Shown here: in pieces, positions 36,578 through 45,848 of the stretch
Position numbering within the stretch: the first letter of the stretch is position 1
How the letters are laid out: each line of letters begins with the position of its first letter
DNA from: a virus
DNA: 48,500 nucleotides
Strand: one strand, 5' to 3'
IMG/VR virus record: IMGVR_UViG_3300042485_000830
Span: 1 to 48,500 of that record
Notes under the pieces: generated by a model
Told to the model about the DNA's origin: nothing
Database searches by the model: none
The model's input: only the letters and a program-made list of their open reading frames with translations
Program-made: the position numbers and the translations under genes

Positions 36578-38452
36578 ATGGCCTATTTTCGTCTAGCCCT
36601 AAAACCCGGCATCGATAAACAGAACACCGAATACGGCGCTGAGGGCGGCTGGATCGATGGGGACTACATTCGGTTCCGTTACGGCTTGCCAGAAAAGCTT
36701 GGCGGCTGGACCCCGTTTAGTGGCTCAGAGGTATATCTCGTTGGCATGGCCAGCGAAGTGTTTACTTGGAACGACCTAAACGGCACGCCATATACCATGG
36801 TTGGGACGGACAGAAAGCTGTACGTCACCAGCGGCGGCGCGTGGGCAGACATTACACCTATCCGGGCAACGACCGCTCCGGGAGGCGTGACCTTTGCTGC
36901 CACAAACGGAAGCAACATCATTACGGTTAGTGACCCTGCTCACGGAGCGATTACCGGGGACTTTGTAACGTTCTCCGGCGCCGTGAGCCTTGGTGGGAAC
37001 ATAACGGCCAGTGTATTAAATCAGCAGTTCCAAATCCAGCAGGTTACTGGATCAGGCACCTACACTATTTTAGCAGGGGCCACGGCCAACGGATCAGACT
37101 CTGGTAACGGAGGCGCATCCGTGGTAGGTACTTACCAGATCAACGTTGGAGCAGCCGTAAGCTATTTCGACTTTGGCTGGGGCACAGGAACCTGGGGCTT
37201 ATCTACCTGGGGCACCCCTCGTCCGGCCTCTGCGGCAACGGCCCTGTATTCAAGGGTTTGGCAGTTTGACAACTACGGCGAAGATGTTATTTGCCAGTTA
37301 GTAAATGGTGGAATTTATATTTTTGATACAAGTGTCGGGGCGCTTGTGGGTAATCCTGCCACGGCTATTGCGGGGGCTCCAACAAAAAGCAAATATGCTC
37401 TTGTATCCACGCCCGATAGACACCTGGTGTGCTTTGGAACGGAAGAAACGATTGGAAGTCCAGGTACTCAAGATCCGATGTTCGTTCGGTTTTCAAACCA
37501 AGAGGATATCAATACCTTTACGGAGTCCGCGACCAATACCGCTGGTGGCCAGCGTCTAACTGACGGAAGCCAGATTGTTACGGCTGTACGGTCTCGTGGA
37601 CAGATACTGATATTTACCGACACTTCCGTACACGGCCAGCAATTTGTTGGGCCACCCTACACCTTCGGCTTTACTCAGCTAGGTGCTAACTGCGGCTGTA
37701 TTGGCCCGCATGCGGCGGTGGACGTAAACGGCTTGGCCTTCTGGATGGGCACGGAAGCATTTTACATGTTTGACGGTACGGTCAAAAAGATGCCCTGCAC
37801 GGTCCAAGACTATGTGTTTAAGGACATTAATCTTGTACAAGGGACCAAGACCCATGCTGGGGTCAACTCACAATTTAACGAAGTAACTTGGTGGTATTGT
37901 TCTTACACCAGCGACTACATCGACCGTTTTGTGACCTATAACTACCTTGAAAATGTGTGGTCAATTGGAACAATGCCCAGAAGCGCTTGGGTAGACATCG
38001 GCACATACGACAAGCCGCTTGCTTCCGATTATTTACAAAATAGCACTGCCACGCCGACGGGAGCGACCATCTATGGGTTGACTGCTGGCCGGTCACTGGT
38101 CTTCAACCAAGAGGATGGCGTCAATGGAAATGGTTCGCCAATTACTGCATCTATTAGGTCTGGCTACTTTGATATTGGTGACGGTGACAATATGCTCTAT
38201 ATGCGCCGCTTTATCCCAGATTTCAAAAATCAGGTGGGCAATCTCACGGTACGTCTGTTGCTGCGACCATATCCTCAAGCCACGGCAAGCCCCTCCTCGC
38301 TCGACCCGTATATCATTACGCCGACTACGCAAAAGGTGGATACCAGAGCAAGAGGACGCCAAATAAGTTTAGGGATTGAGAGCTCTGATCTCAACACAAA
38401 CTGGCGCTATGGCACGTTGCGGGTTGATATCCAACCGGATGGCTTGAGATGA
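36578..38452 (+). CDS. tail hub/nozzle-type protein
   Basis: 624 residues, β-rich: FRLALKPGIDKQNTEYGAEG start, KLGGWTPFSGS, a WGTGTWGLSTWGTP insert (around 207-220), and many β-propeller-like segments (YSRVWQFDNYGEDVICQLVN; TDTSVHGQQFVGPPYTFGFT; GLAFWMGTEAFYMFDGTVKK). It fits the podovirus tail hub proteins of the P22 gp10/T7 gp12 kind. ATGA overlap with the next gene. Confidence 0.65.
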   Translation: MAYFRLALKPGIDKQNTEYGAEGGWIDGDYIRFRYGLPEKLGGWTPFSGSEVYLVGMASEVFTWNDLNGTPYTMVGTDRKLYVTSGGAWADITPIRATTAPGGVTFAATNGSNIITVSDPAHGAITGDFVTFSGAVSLGGNITASVLNQQFQIQQVTGSGTYTILAGATANGSDSGNGGASVVGTYQINVGAAVSYFDFGWGTGTWGLSTWGTPRPASAATALYSRVWQFDNYGEDVICQLVNGGIYIFDTSVGALVGNPATAIAGAPTKSKYALVSTPDRHLVCFGTEETIGSPGTQDPMFVRFSNQEDINTFTESATNTAGGQRLTDGSQIVTAVRSRGQILIFTDTSVHGQQFVGPPYTFGFTQLGANCGCIGPHAAVDVNGLAFWMGTEAFYMFDGTVKKMPCTVQDYVFKDINLVQGTKTHAGVNSQFNEVTWWYCSYTSDYIDRFVTYNYLENVWSIGTMPRSAWVDIGTYDKPLASDYLQNSTATPTGATIYGLTAGRSLVFNQEDGVNGNGSPITASIRSGYFDIGDGDNMLYMRRFIPDFKNQVGNLTVRLLLRPYPQATASPSSLDPYIITPTTQKVDTRARGRQISLGIESSDLNTNWRYGTLRVDIQPDGLR

Positions 38453-39876
38453 GCAAGATATTTAACGTTCGTCTACCCGATGCTTTTTCTCCTGAATATG
38501 ATCCGCAAAAGTTTAACCAGCTTGTGCGGTCTTTGGAACAAATTGTTCTTCAACTTAATAGCGCATACTCACCTACTGTCACAGAAGACAAGGACACAGC
38601 ATATGCATGGCACGGGGATGGCGGAGGATCTATGGATATTAGCGGTTTAACTATTCCTGTTTCTATAGGCGGGACCAACACTGATGCGTTTGGAAGACTG
38701 CGCGTTTCCCAGCCCTACACCCTTTTTGACAGCCAGAACCGCTACGCGGCTGATAATCAATTTGACGTTGCAACCACTGGAACAGGCACTACGACATTCC
38801 TGTCTAATGAAGCCGCTATCAAGATGGAAGTTACCAGTGGCGGCGTAGGTTCTGTTACACGCCAGTCATTCCGTTCTTTTCCATACCAACCGGGTAAAGG
38901 CTTGTTGGTACTTGCTACCTTTGTGATGGACAGCAGCACTAGCGCTAATCTGACTCAGAGCGTTGGTTACTTTAACGACAGCAATGGTGTGTTTTTTAAG
39001 CGAACTGGATCAACCAATTCGTTTGTGTTGCGTTCAAATTCAGCACCCACTCCAGGAACTCCAAGCGATGTCCGCACGGTTAACCAGTCTAGTTGGAACG
39101 GCGACAAGTTAGACGGATCTGGTCCATCGGGGCTAACTCTTGACACAACAAAGGCTCAGATTCTATGGATGGACTTTGAGTGGCTTGGGGTAGGTTCGGT
39201 GCGTTGTGGGTTCATTATTGACGGGCAATACATTGTCTGTCATACCTTTGAAAATGCCAATGAAGTTACTGGCGTCTACATGACCACGGCCATTTTGCCG
39301 GTACGTTATTCGATTACTACAACCACTGCTGCGGTTGCTGCTTCAATGAAGGCTATTTGTTGCACGGTTATATCTGAAGGTGGTTTCGAGCAGACTTCGA
39401 TTGACCATGTAGCAAGGCGAACCACAGTCTTTACTAACATAGATACTGCTTCTACTTTTTACCCAATTGTGTCTATTCGTTTAGCATCTGGGCGCACAGG
39501 GGCGGTTGTTTTGCCTAACCGGACACAGTTTTTACCTATTACTAACCAAAACTACGAAGTTGTTCTACTTAAGAATCCAACACTTACCGGAGCAACTTGG
39601 GCGGCTACCGTGGATTCAGACACAAACGTGCAGTATGACGTAGCGGCTACCGCCATTTCAGCCATAGGAACAATCGTCCAGACGGATTACATTACATCCT
39701 CGGGCAGTGGTGGGGTCTCCCAAACAAGCCTTCCGAACGCCTACAACTTTGATTTACAGTTGGGGGCAAGCATTGCCGGGGTAAGTGATATTTATACCCT
39801 TGGTGTCCGGACTGTGGACGGAGCCACCAAAGGAAGCGGGGTTGGGTCTATATCATTCTTTGACTTGACTCAGTAA
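38449..39876 (+). CDS. structural tail protein (475 aa)
   Basis: 475 residues: a short N-terminal helix (PDAFSPEYDPQKFNQLVRSL), then a long β-rich body (GGTNTDAFGRLRVSQPYTLF; FRSFPYQPGKGLLVLATFVM; LWMDFEWLGVGSVRCGFIID). Pattern of tail-associated structural proteins in aquatic podoviruses. Lies between the tail hub and a small β-rich protein. No enzyme motif. Confidence 0.6.
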   Translation: MSKIFNVRLPDAFSPEYDPQKFNQLVRSLEQIVLQLNSAYSPTVTEDKDTAYAWHGDGGGSMDISGLTIPVSIGGTNTDAFGRLRVSQPYTLFDSQNRYAADNQFDVATTGTGTTTFLSNEAAIKMEVTSGGVGSVTRQSFRSFPYQPGKGLLVLATFVMDSSTSANLTQSVGYFNDSNGVFFKRTGSTNSFVLRSNSAPTPGTPSDVRTVNQSSWNGDKLDGSGPSGLTLDTTKAQILWMDFEWLGVGSVRCGFIIDGQYIVCHTFENANEVTGVYMTTAILPVRYSITTTTAAVAASMKAICCTVISEGGFEQTSIDHVARRTTVFTNIDTASTFYPIVSIRLASGRTGAVVLPNRTQFLPITNQNYEVVLLKNPTLTGATWAATVDSDTNVQYDVAATAISAIGTIVQTDYITSSGSGGVSQTSLPNAYNFDLQLGASIAGVSDIYTLGVRTVDGATKGSGVGSISFFDLTQ

Positions 39877-39884
39877 GGCTTGAC

Positions 39885-40217
39885 ATGGCAAATAAATATT
39901 TTAGGAAATACTCCATACCCAGCGCAGCCACTGAGACTACGTTATATACGGTCCCGGCTGCCAATGCCACGGTCGTCAGATCTCTTCGGGTTACAAACGC
40001 TGGATCCGGCTCGGCTACCATTACTGTAAGCCAATACGCCCAGGGAGATGCGACTCCCCATTATTTGCAAAGGGTTAGGCCTTTAGCGGTTAACGCCACA
40101 TTTGATGTATTTAACGGGATTCCCTGTGTTTTAGAGGCGGGGGACGTTTTAAAAGTTGAGTCGTCCGTGGCCAGCACCCACTTTTATTTGTCTTATTTAG
40201 AGATGGACAGAAACTAA
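39885..40217 (+). CDS. β-rich structural protein (110 aa)
   Basis: 110 residues, β-sandwich-like (TLYTVPAANATVVRSLRVTN; SGSATITVSQYAQGDATPHY). TAATG overlap with the following small frame. Likely a small tail-attached protein like the product of 28946-29323. Confidence 0.6.
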   Translation: MANKYFRKYSIPSAATETTLYTVPAANATVVRSLRVTNAGSGSATITVSQYAQGDATPHYLQRVRPLAVNATFDVFNGIPCVLEAGDVLKVESSVASTHFYLSYLEMDRN

Positions 40218-40303
40218 TGAAATGCGTGATAATAACCGCCATATCCGCGTCCTTTCCCGACGCGCGGCCCTATGAGGCTATTGGCACAAACTGGAAAGGA
40301 TAA
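40217..40303 (+). CDS. 28-aa small open frame (tentative)
   Basis: MKCVIITAISASFPDARPYE and eight more residues, starting in a TAATG overlap and ending just before the next ribosome-binding site. Coupling is the only support. Confidence 0.3.
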   Translation: MKCVIITAISASFPDARPYEAIGTNWKG

Positions 40304-40305
40304 AA

Positions 40306-42636
40306 ATGGAAGACCAAGGAATCATGGCGCTCCCCGCAGGAGGCATGCAAGCACCAACCGCACAACCCCCAGCACCGGGTTTTGATCCAGCCACAGCGGC
40401 TGCCTTTGAGCAGGTTCGTCAGCAAATCGATCCTCGTGAGTTCGGCCAGGAGTTACTTTCAGCCGCTGAACAAACTGACCCTGCTGCAGTGCAACAATTT
40501 AAACAAGCCATTGAGCGCATGCAGCTTCCGCCAGAAGTTATTGATGCTCTGGGGCAGATGGTAGATGCGATTCTTGCTGAACCTCAAAATTATGCACAAA
40601 TTCGCCAGGAATTTATAAACGAGGGCGTCCCAGAGGATCTGCTTCCACCTGAGTTCGATGCAGTTTACTTTGGTGCCATGAACCTTGCTTTAGACCAGAT
40701 GTCCGGGTCAATGCAGTCCATGAACGTTCAAAAGTTTGCTGAGGGCGGGATTGCCACCCTAACCCCGATTGCCAAAATGCTTTCTAGCTACGGCAGAAAC
40801 GGCGATACCATGCTGGCCCACATCACACCAGCAGAGGCACGGATGCTTCGCCGTCGAGGGGGCTCAGGCACTATTAATCCGATAACTGGTCTTCCAGAGT
40901 TTTTTTTAAAGAAAGTAGCTAAGGCTGTTGGTAATACCCTTAAATCAGTGGGCAAAGCAGTTAGCGGCGCCGTCAAGGGCATAGTCAATGGGGTCAAGGA
41001 CTTCGCTAAGTCTTCTGTAGGCAAGATTGTTACTTCTGTTGCCTTGGGCTTTTTCTTAGGACCCGCTGCGGCAGGTCTTCTGGGCGTTAGTTCAGTAGCG
41101 GGTGTTGCCGCAGTAAGTGGCTTTGTTGGCGGCTTTGGCTCAAGTATTTTGGCTGGAAACAGTTTTAAGGATTCTTTAAAGAATGGCGCGATCGGTGGCG
41201 TAACTGCTGGCGCTACGGCAGGGATAACTGGCGGAATGGGTGCATTTGAATCAGGCTCCTACGCTGGGCCCACCACAGTAGCTGGCCAGTGGGATAAGGC
41301 AATAAATAGTGGTAAGTCTCTCCTTGGTATTTCAACGCCCTCAACTGCTGGTACCTCCATTTCTGCCGAACAATTAGGAACAGCAGTAGATTCTATTGAT
41401 GCTGCTGCAGGAGTTCCTACGGTAGAACAACTCGCTAACGTTCCTCAGCCAGATTTAACTGTTGGCCAACAGGCTATTCAAGCTCCTGCTAGCGGTATTA
41501 GTGGTCCAGGGATTGATGTGGCTGCAGTACAAAGCCCTGTTGTAAGTGATGCATCAGGCTCCCTTATTTCGCAAAATGTTCCGGTTGAACCAGTTTATCA
41601 ACAAACTGCAGGCGAATTTGTGCTTTCAAACGAACCGCGTCCTTTTATTACTGGGCCTGAGTTAGGCGCAGACAGACTTGCAGGTGCTCCGTCTGGTATG
41701 AATTTTCAAAACTTTGAACCAAGTTATGGTTCTTTAACAAGGCCGGGAATTAACATGGGGGATGCAGCAATTAATCAAGCAACCCTTGGTGCTAACAACT
41801 TAACCCCAGAACAGATTATTCCTCCTAACGCTTCCTTTGCTCGAGGACCAGTATCTTTGGGACCGGAGCCTAAATCTTTTTTTGGAAAAACAGTAGACTT
41901 TTTTAACCCCGCTGCACGCGAAGCCTCTGGAATAGAAAACGCAGCAGATGTGTTTAATAAAACGTATACAAGAGTCTATGATTCGACTATTGCTTTGCCG
42001 GGGCAAACAGCAGCAACTGCCGGGGAAGCTGCTTTAAAAGCGGCTCAAGCAGCACAAACTTCGGCTTCTCCGGGGATATTTAATAACTATGGCCCAATAG
42101 CGGGTGCCGGTCTTGGTGCCGCGTACCTTGGCGGGGCATTCACGCCAGAAGAGCCGGGTAGCCCGAACCTTGCTCCAAAAGAAACTGGAACAGATCTCTT
42201 ACGTGCCCAGCCTGGAGTCTATGGTACTACCCCAGGTGGCGCAAACGTTACATACGCTTCTTTGCCTACCGGGTATAATTACAGCCCAATGCAAATGTTG
42301 TACCGCCCACAGGTAACTATGGGCAATCCATACGGCAACATATATGGACAACGACGGATGTTTGCCCAAGGCGGTATTGCAGCAGTGGCTCCGGCTAAAT
42401 TTAATCTGGGAGGATATGCCTCCGGTGGTATTGGTTCGATGGCTAAGAAATATCCTCGCCGCACCGGTCAAATTTCTGGGCCGGGGACAGGTACTTCGGA
42501 TGATATTCCCGCCATGTTATCGGACGGGGAGTTTGTGATGACTGCAAAAGCAGTGCGCGGAGCAGGCAAAGGATCTCGCCGAGAGGGTGCAAAGCGCATG
42601 TATGCGATGATGCGCAAGTTTGAAGGAAAAGCATAA
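40306..42636 (+). CDS. large ejection-type virion protein with membrane-active region
   Basis: 776 residues. Helical N-terminus rich in Gln and Pro, FAEGGIATLTPIAKM (about 144), then a basic-amphipathic helix (FLKKVAKAVGNTLKSVGKAV) and a long Gly/Ala hydrophobic stretch (GFFLGPAAAGLLGVSSVAGV and on, about 247-315) that could insert into membrane. C-terminal copies of FAQGGIAAVAP and YASGGIGSMA, then GPGTGTSDDIPAMLSDGEFV, a motif shared with many phage injection and tape-type proteins. Probably one of the proteins ejected with DNA. Confidence 0.65.
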   Translation: MEDQGIMALPAGGMQAPTAQPPAPGFDPATAAAFEQVRQQIDPREFGQELLSAAEQTDPAAVQQFKQAIERMQLPPEVIDALGQMVDAILAEPQNYAQIRQEFINEGVPEDLLPPEFDAVYFGAMNLALDQMSGSMQSMNVQKFAEGGIATLTPIAKMLSSYGRNGDTMLAHITPAEARMLRRRGGSGTINPITGLPEFFLKKVAKAVGNTLKSVGKAVSGAVKGIVNGVKDFAKSSVGKIVTSVALGFFLGPAAAGLLGVSSVAGVAAVSGFVGGFGSSILAGNSFKDSLKNGAIGGVTAGATAGITGGMGAFESGSYAGPTTVAGQWDKAINSGKSLLGISTPSTAGTSISAEQLGTAVDSIDAAAGVPTVEQLANVPQPDLTVGQQAIQAPASGISGPGIDVAAVQSPVVSDASGSLISQNVPVEPVYQQTAGEFVLSNEPRPFITGPELGADRLAGAPSGMNFQNFEPSYGSLTRPGINMGDAAINQATLGANNLTPEQIIPPNASFARGPVSLGPEPKSFFGKTVDFFNPAAREASGIENAADVFNKTYTRVYDSTIALPGQTAATAGEAALKAAQAAQTSASPGIFNNYGPIAGAGLGAAYLGGAFTPEEPGSPNLAPKETGTDLLRAQPGVYGTTPGGANVTYASLPTGYNYSPMQMLYRPQVTMGNPYGNIYGQRRMFAQGGIAAVAPAKFNLGGYASGGIGSMAKKYPRRTGQISGPGTGTSDDIPAMLSDGEFVMTAKAVRGAGKGSRREGAKRMYAMMRKFEGKA

Positions 42637-43520
42637 TGGCTGAAATCACCGAACAGATAGTCCGCGAAGCGCCACAGATTGAGGCCTATAAACTAGGCCT
42701 CTTGGAGTCTGCTAAAAAGCTTTCAGAGCAGCCGTTGACGATGCCCGCCTATCAAGTGGCGGGATTGACTGAGGCACAAAAGCAAGCTGGCGCTCTAGCC
42801 ACACAGGGCATTGGCGCCTACCAGCCGTTCTTACAGGCGGGCCAGACGGCATTAGAAACGGGCATTGGAACGTTGGGCCAGTCTCTTGGAGCACCGACCA
42901 CGGCCCAATTACAGCAATACCAAAACCCTTACCAAGATCTTGTAACTCAGCAGGCGCTTGCTCAAATGCAACGACAGGCAGACATTGCCCGTCAAGGCAC
43001 TGCTGCGCAAGCCGTACGTGCTGGAGCATTTGGTGGAACCAGAGAGGGTGTGCAAAGAGCAGAACTTGAGCGTGGCTTACAAGATGTAATGAGCCAACGC
43101 ATTGCACAAGACTTGGCTCAAAACTATGCTCAGGCCCAAAATTTATTTGGTCAACAACAAGGACGTGCTTTGCAAGCGGCTCAACAGTACGGGCAGTTTG
43201 GGGTTCAACAGGCCGCTTTGGGCCAGGGCGCTCAACAAATGGGCCAGCAAGATATTTCTACGTTACTTGGTATCGGTCAGCAACAGCAACAGACCGAGCA
43301 AGCAATCCTGGATGCACAACGTGCCACGACATTACAGGCAGCGCTTACTCCATATCAGCAAACGTCCTTCTTGTCAGACATTTATAAGGGAGCACCAGGA
43401 ACTCAGGTTGCACTGACGGCGCAAACTGCCCCACAAACGAGCCCCCTACTTCAGGCTGCAGGCCTGGGGATTGCTGGGTTGTCTGCTGCATCGGGAGCTA
43501 AAAAAGCTGGGTTGTTCTGA
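42636..43520 (+). CDS. glutamine-rich virion protein (294 aa)
   Basis: 294 residues, Gln/Ala-rich helices (LAQMQRQADIARQGTAAQAV; RALQAAQQYGQFGVQQAALG) with a glycine motif GAFGGTREGVQ. Similar to helical internal-virion proteins of podoviruses. TAATGG overlap with the previous gene. Confidence 0.6.
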   Translation: MAEITEQIVREAPQIEAYKLGLLESAKKLSEQPLTMPAYQVAGLTEAQKQAGALATQGIGAYQPFLQAGQTALETGIGTLGQSLGAPTTAQLQQYQNPYQDLVTQQALAQMQRQADIARQGTAAQAVRAGAFGGTREGVQRAELERGLQDVMSQRIAQDLAQNYAQAQNLFGQQQGRALQAAQQYGQFGVQQAALGQGAQQMGQQDISTLLGIGQQQQQTEQAILDAQRATTLQAALTPYQQTSFLSDIYKGAPGTQVALTAQTAPQTSPLLQAAGLGIAGLSAASGAKKAGLF

Positions 43521-43529
43521 GGAAAACTT

Positions 43530-45848
43530 ATGAAAAAGCCTGTAACACAACGCAAGATGTTTATGGCTGCCGGTGGCATGTCCGAAACCAACTCCGAAGG
43601 AATTATTTCGGGGTTCAACGATGAGGAACTAGAAGATGAATACGAAAACAGGACTCCTGACAACATTGAAATCATTGCTAACAACCTTCGTGGAGACATT
43701 CGTTCAATGGACGAAAGGTATCTGGAGCTCGCTCAAATGGTCGGCGAGTCAGCTTTCGAAACTCCGGAAGAAGTAATTGCTTTAATGCAAGCGCAGTTTG
43801 CGCAACCCCAGGCACCACAACAACCCCCTCCCGCTGCAGGCAGCGGCCAAGGCATTGCTGGGATCATGCAACCACCCCCTGCTGAGCCGCAAGGAATCAT
43901 GCAAGGAGTTGCAGAACCCGGCATGGAACAACCAATGCCACAACCAGGCATGGAACAACCCGTACAAATGGCCCACGGTGGAATAGTCCATCGCCAATTG
44001 GGTAGTCCTCCTACCGGAGAAGTTGCACCGGGAAGACGTCCGCTTGGATTTATGCGCTTTATGGAACCGGGCTCGATTCCCGATCCACGGTCCATGGGTC
44101 CTCGTTCAACCCCTATTCCACGGGTACAACTTGCACCTACCACTCCAATGACTGGTTTGTTAACGGGAGAAGGTGCGCAGTTCTTACAAAGTGGGGCCGC
44201 GCGTCCCGGAACATTGCCCCAACAGATTCCTTTGGCTACTCGTTTGAGCACTAACGTTTATGAAGCAATGCGTAATGCTCCTGGGTTTGCAAGAGAAGTT
44301 GGCCGTACGATGATGAGCACTCCTCAAGGAAGAGCCGCTGCCGTTATCGGCACGGGCGTAACTGCTGCACTTCCTTTCTTGGGTGGCAGAGAGCAAGCTC
44401 CTTCTAACCAACCCGCTGTTTCAGAGGTTCCTGGAGTAGACGCTCAAGGCCGCTATACACCAGTTCCGCTTACTACACCTGTTCGCGGAAAAACCGGAGA
44501 TGTTGCAACAGATATTGGCGAGCTTCCGATGCGAGGCAAGACTGGAATACCTGGCGTGGATATTGGTGAAGAAGAGCCTGCTGCTCCCGCTGTACCGGTC
44601 CCAACAACAGCCGTTCCAGCTCCAGCAAAGGTAGCGGAGAAAGCTGAAGTTCCCGCTCCCAAAGCAAGAGGATTTAAAGAACGAGTTCAAGACAAGATTG
44701 CTATTTACAAAGATGTTCTTGGCGACGACGAGAATATGCGTCAAGCGCAAGCTTTATTCTTATTGGCTGAGGCCGCATTAAATGTAGCCGGAGCCCCAGG
44801 CAGATCCACCGCAGAGCGTTTGGCCAAAGGTCTTAAGGGCTTACCGGCAGGTATGGGCGCATTGGGGGCCGAGAAAGCTAAACAAGATTTGGCAATCCGT
44901 TCTGCCGCCGTTAGTTCGGTTGAGCAAGAGATGGCCGCTGAATCTAAGCAGGCTACTCAGCTTATGCTCAAGATGGCAGACCTTAACGCTAAGAATGCCG
45001 ACATCAATACGATGGCGCAGTATCTTGTCGATACTGTAAACTTTAGCCCGGATAAAGCAGTTCAAGTTGCTAAACTATCCAAGGCAGGGGCAATTAAGAC
45101 AAACGAAGCCGGAGAGATGGTTGACTTCACTGGCCGTGTAATTAATAGTCCTTATCGTTTAACAGACGGGGATGTCGGCTTCTTGCCCGCTGATGGATCA
45201 ATGCCTTTTGTTTCGGTTGGCAAACGCAGTCTTGTCCCGGCAACGGCAAAAGATCGTCCAGCACTGGCCACAGAGCTCGGCAATAACCAGTCTATGGTTG
45301 GAGCGATTGAGCGTGTAATGCAATTGCCAGGGTTTGAATCTATGTTTGGCCCGTTAGCAAAAGTCCAAAGCGGTTTGACTAGCGTTATTACTCCATTCTT
45401 TGGCGCAGACGCTCCGTTTACAAACCTGCCCAAAGACGTCCAAAAGAACATCGCCATGGAACTTAGAAACGAGTTAATTCAGTTAAATGCTCGTAACACC
45501 TCTCGTCCTTCTGTTTGGGAACAAAAGCAGGTAGAGAAGTTTGTTGGCGATCCCAACGCTATCTTGACTTCACCAGAAGAATTCTTTGGCGTCTTAAATA
45601 ACTTCCGAGTCAAAGCAATTAATCGGGCCAACGAAATCGAACACCAGTTGACTGGAGCTCCTCTCAAACAACTTGAGTCTATTCCTCTTGGAACGGCTAA
45701 AGATCCATTGCAGGCCAAAGATTCTGGATACCTTGGCGAATTCTTCCGCTTACGGCCAAGTGCTTCTATTTACATTCAGTTGCCTAACGAGAAAAATCCG
45801 CGCAAACTTACGGCTCAAGAATACTTTAAACAAACAGGACAGCAATAA
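43530..45848 (+). CDS. large ejection-type virion protein
   Basis: 772 residues. MFMAAGGMSETNSEGIISGF (about 10-29), then an acidic stretch and ELAQMVGESAFETPEEVIAL, a Pro/Gln-rich linker with repeated GMEQP units, MAHGGIVHRQLG (about 148), and a long helical C-terminus. The first block is one I know from aquatic podovirus internal proteins. Stop overlaps the next start (TAATG). Confidence 0.65.
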   Translation: MKKPVTQRKMFMAAGGMSETNSEGIISGFNDEELEDEYENRTPDNIEIIANNLRGDIRSMDERYLELAQMVGESAFETPEEVIALMQAQFAQPQAPQQPPPAAGSGQGIAGIMQPPPAEPQGIMQGVAEPGMEQPMPQPGMEQPVQMAHGGIVHRQLGSPPTGEVAPGRRPLGFMRFMEPGSIPDPRSMGPRSTPIPRVQLAPTTPMTGLLTGEGAQFLQSGAARPGTLPQQIPLATRLSTNVYEAMRNAPGFAREVGRTMMSTPQGRAAAVIGTGVTAALPFLGGREQAPSNQPAVSEVPGVDAQGRYTPVPLTTPVRGKTGDVATDIGELPMRGKTGIPGVDIGEEEPAAPAVPVPTTAVPAPAKVAEKAEVPAPKARGFKERVQDKIAIYKDVLGDDENMRQAQALFLLAEAALNVAGAPGRSTAERLAKGLKGLPAGMGALGAEKAKQDLAIRSAAVSSVEQEMAAESKQATQLMLKMADLNAKNADINTMAQYLVDTVNFSPDKAVQVAKLSKAGAIKTNEAGEMVDFTGRVINSPYRLTDGDVGFLPADGSMPFVSVGKRSLVPATAKDRPALATELGNNQSMVGAIERVMQLPGFESMFGPLAKVQSGLTSVITPFFGADAPFTNLPKDVQKNIAMELRNELIQLNARNTSRPSVWEQKQVEKFVGDPNAILTSPEEFFGVLNNFRVKAINRANEIEHQLTGAPLKQLESIPLGTAKDPLQAKDSGYLGEFFRLRPSASIYIQLPNEKNPRKLTAQEYFKQTGQQ

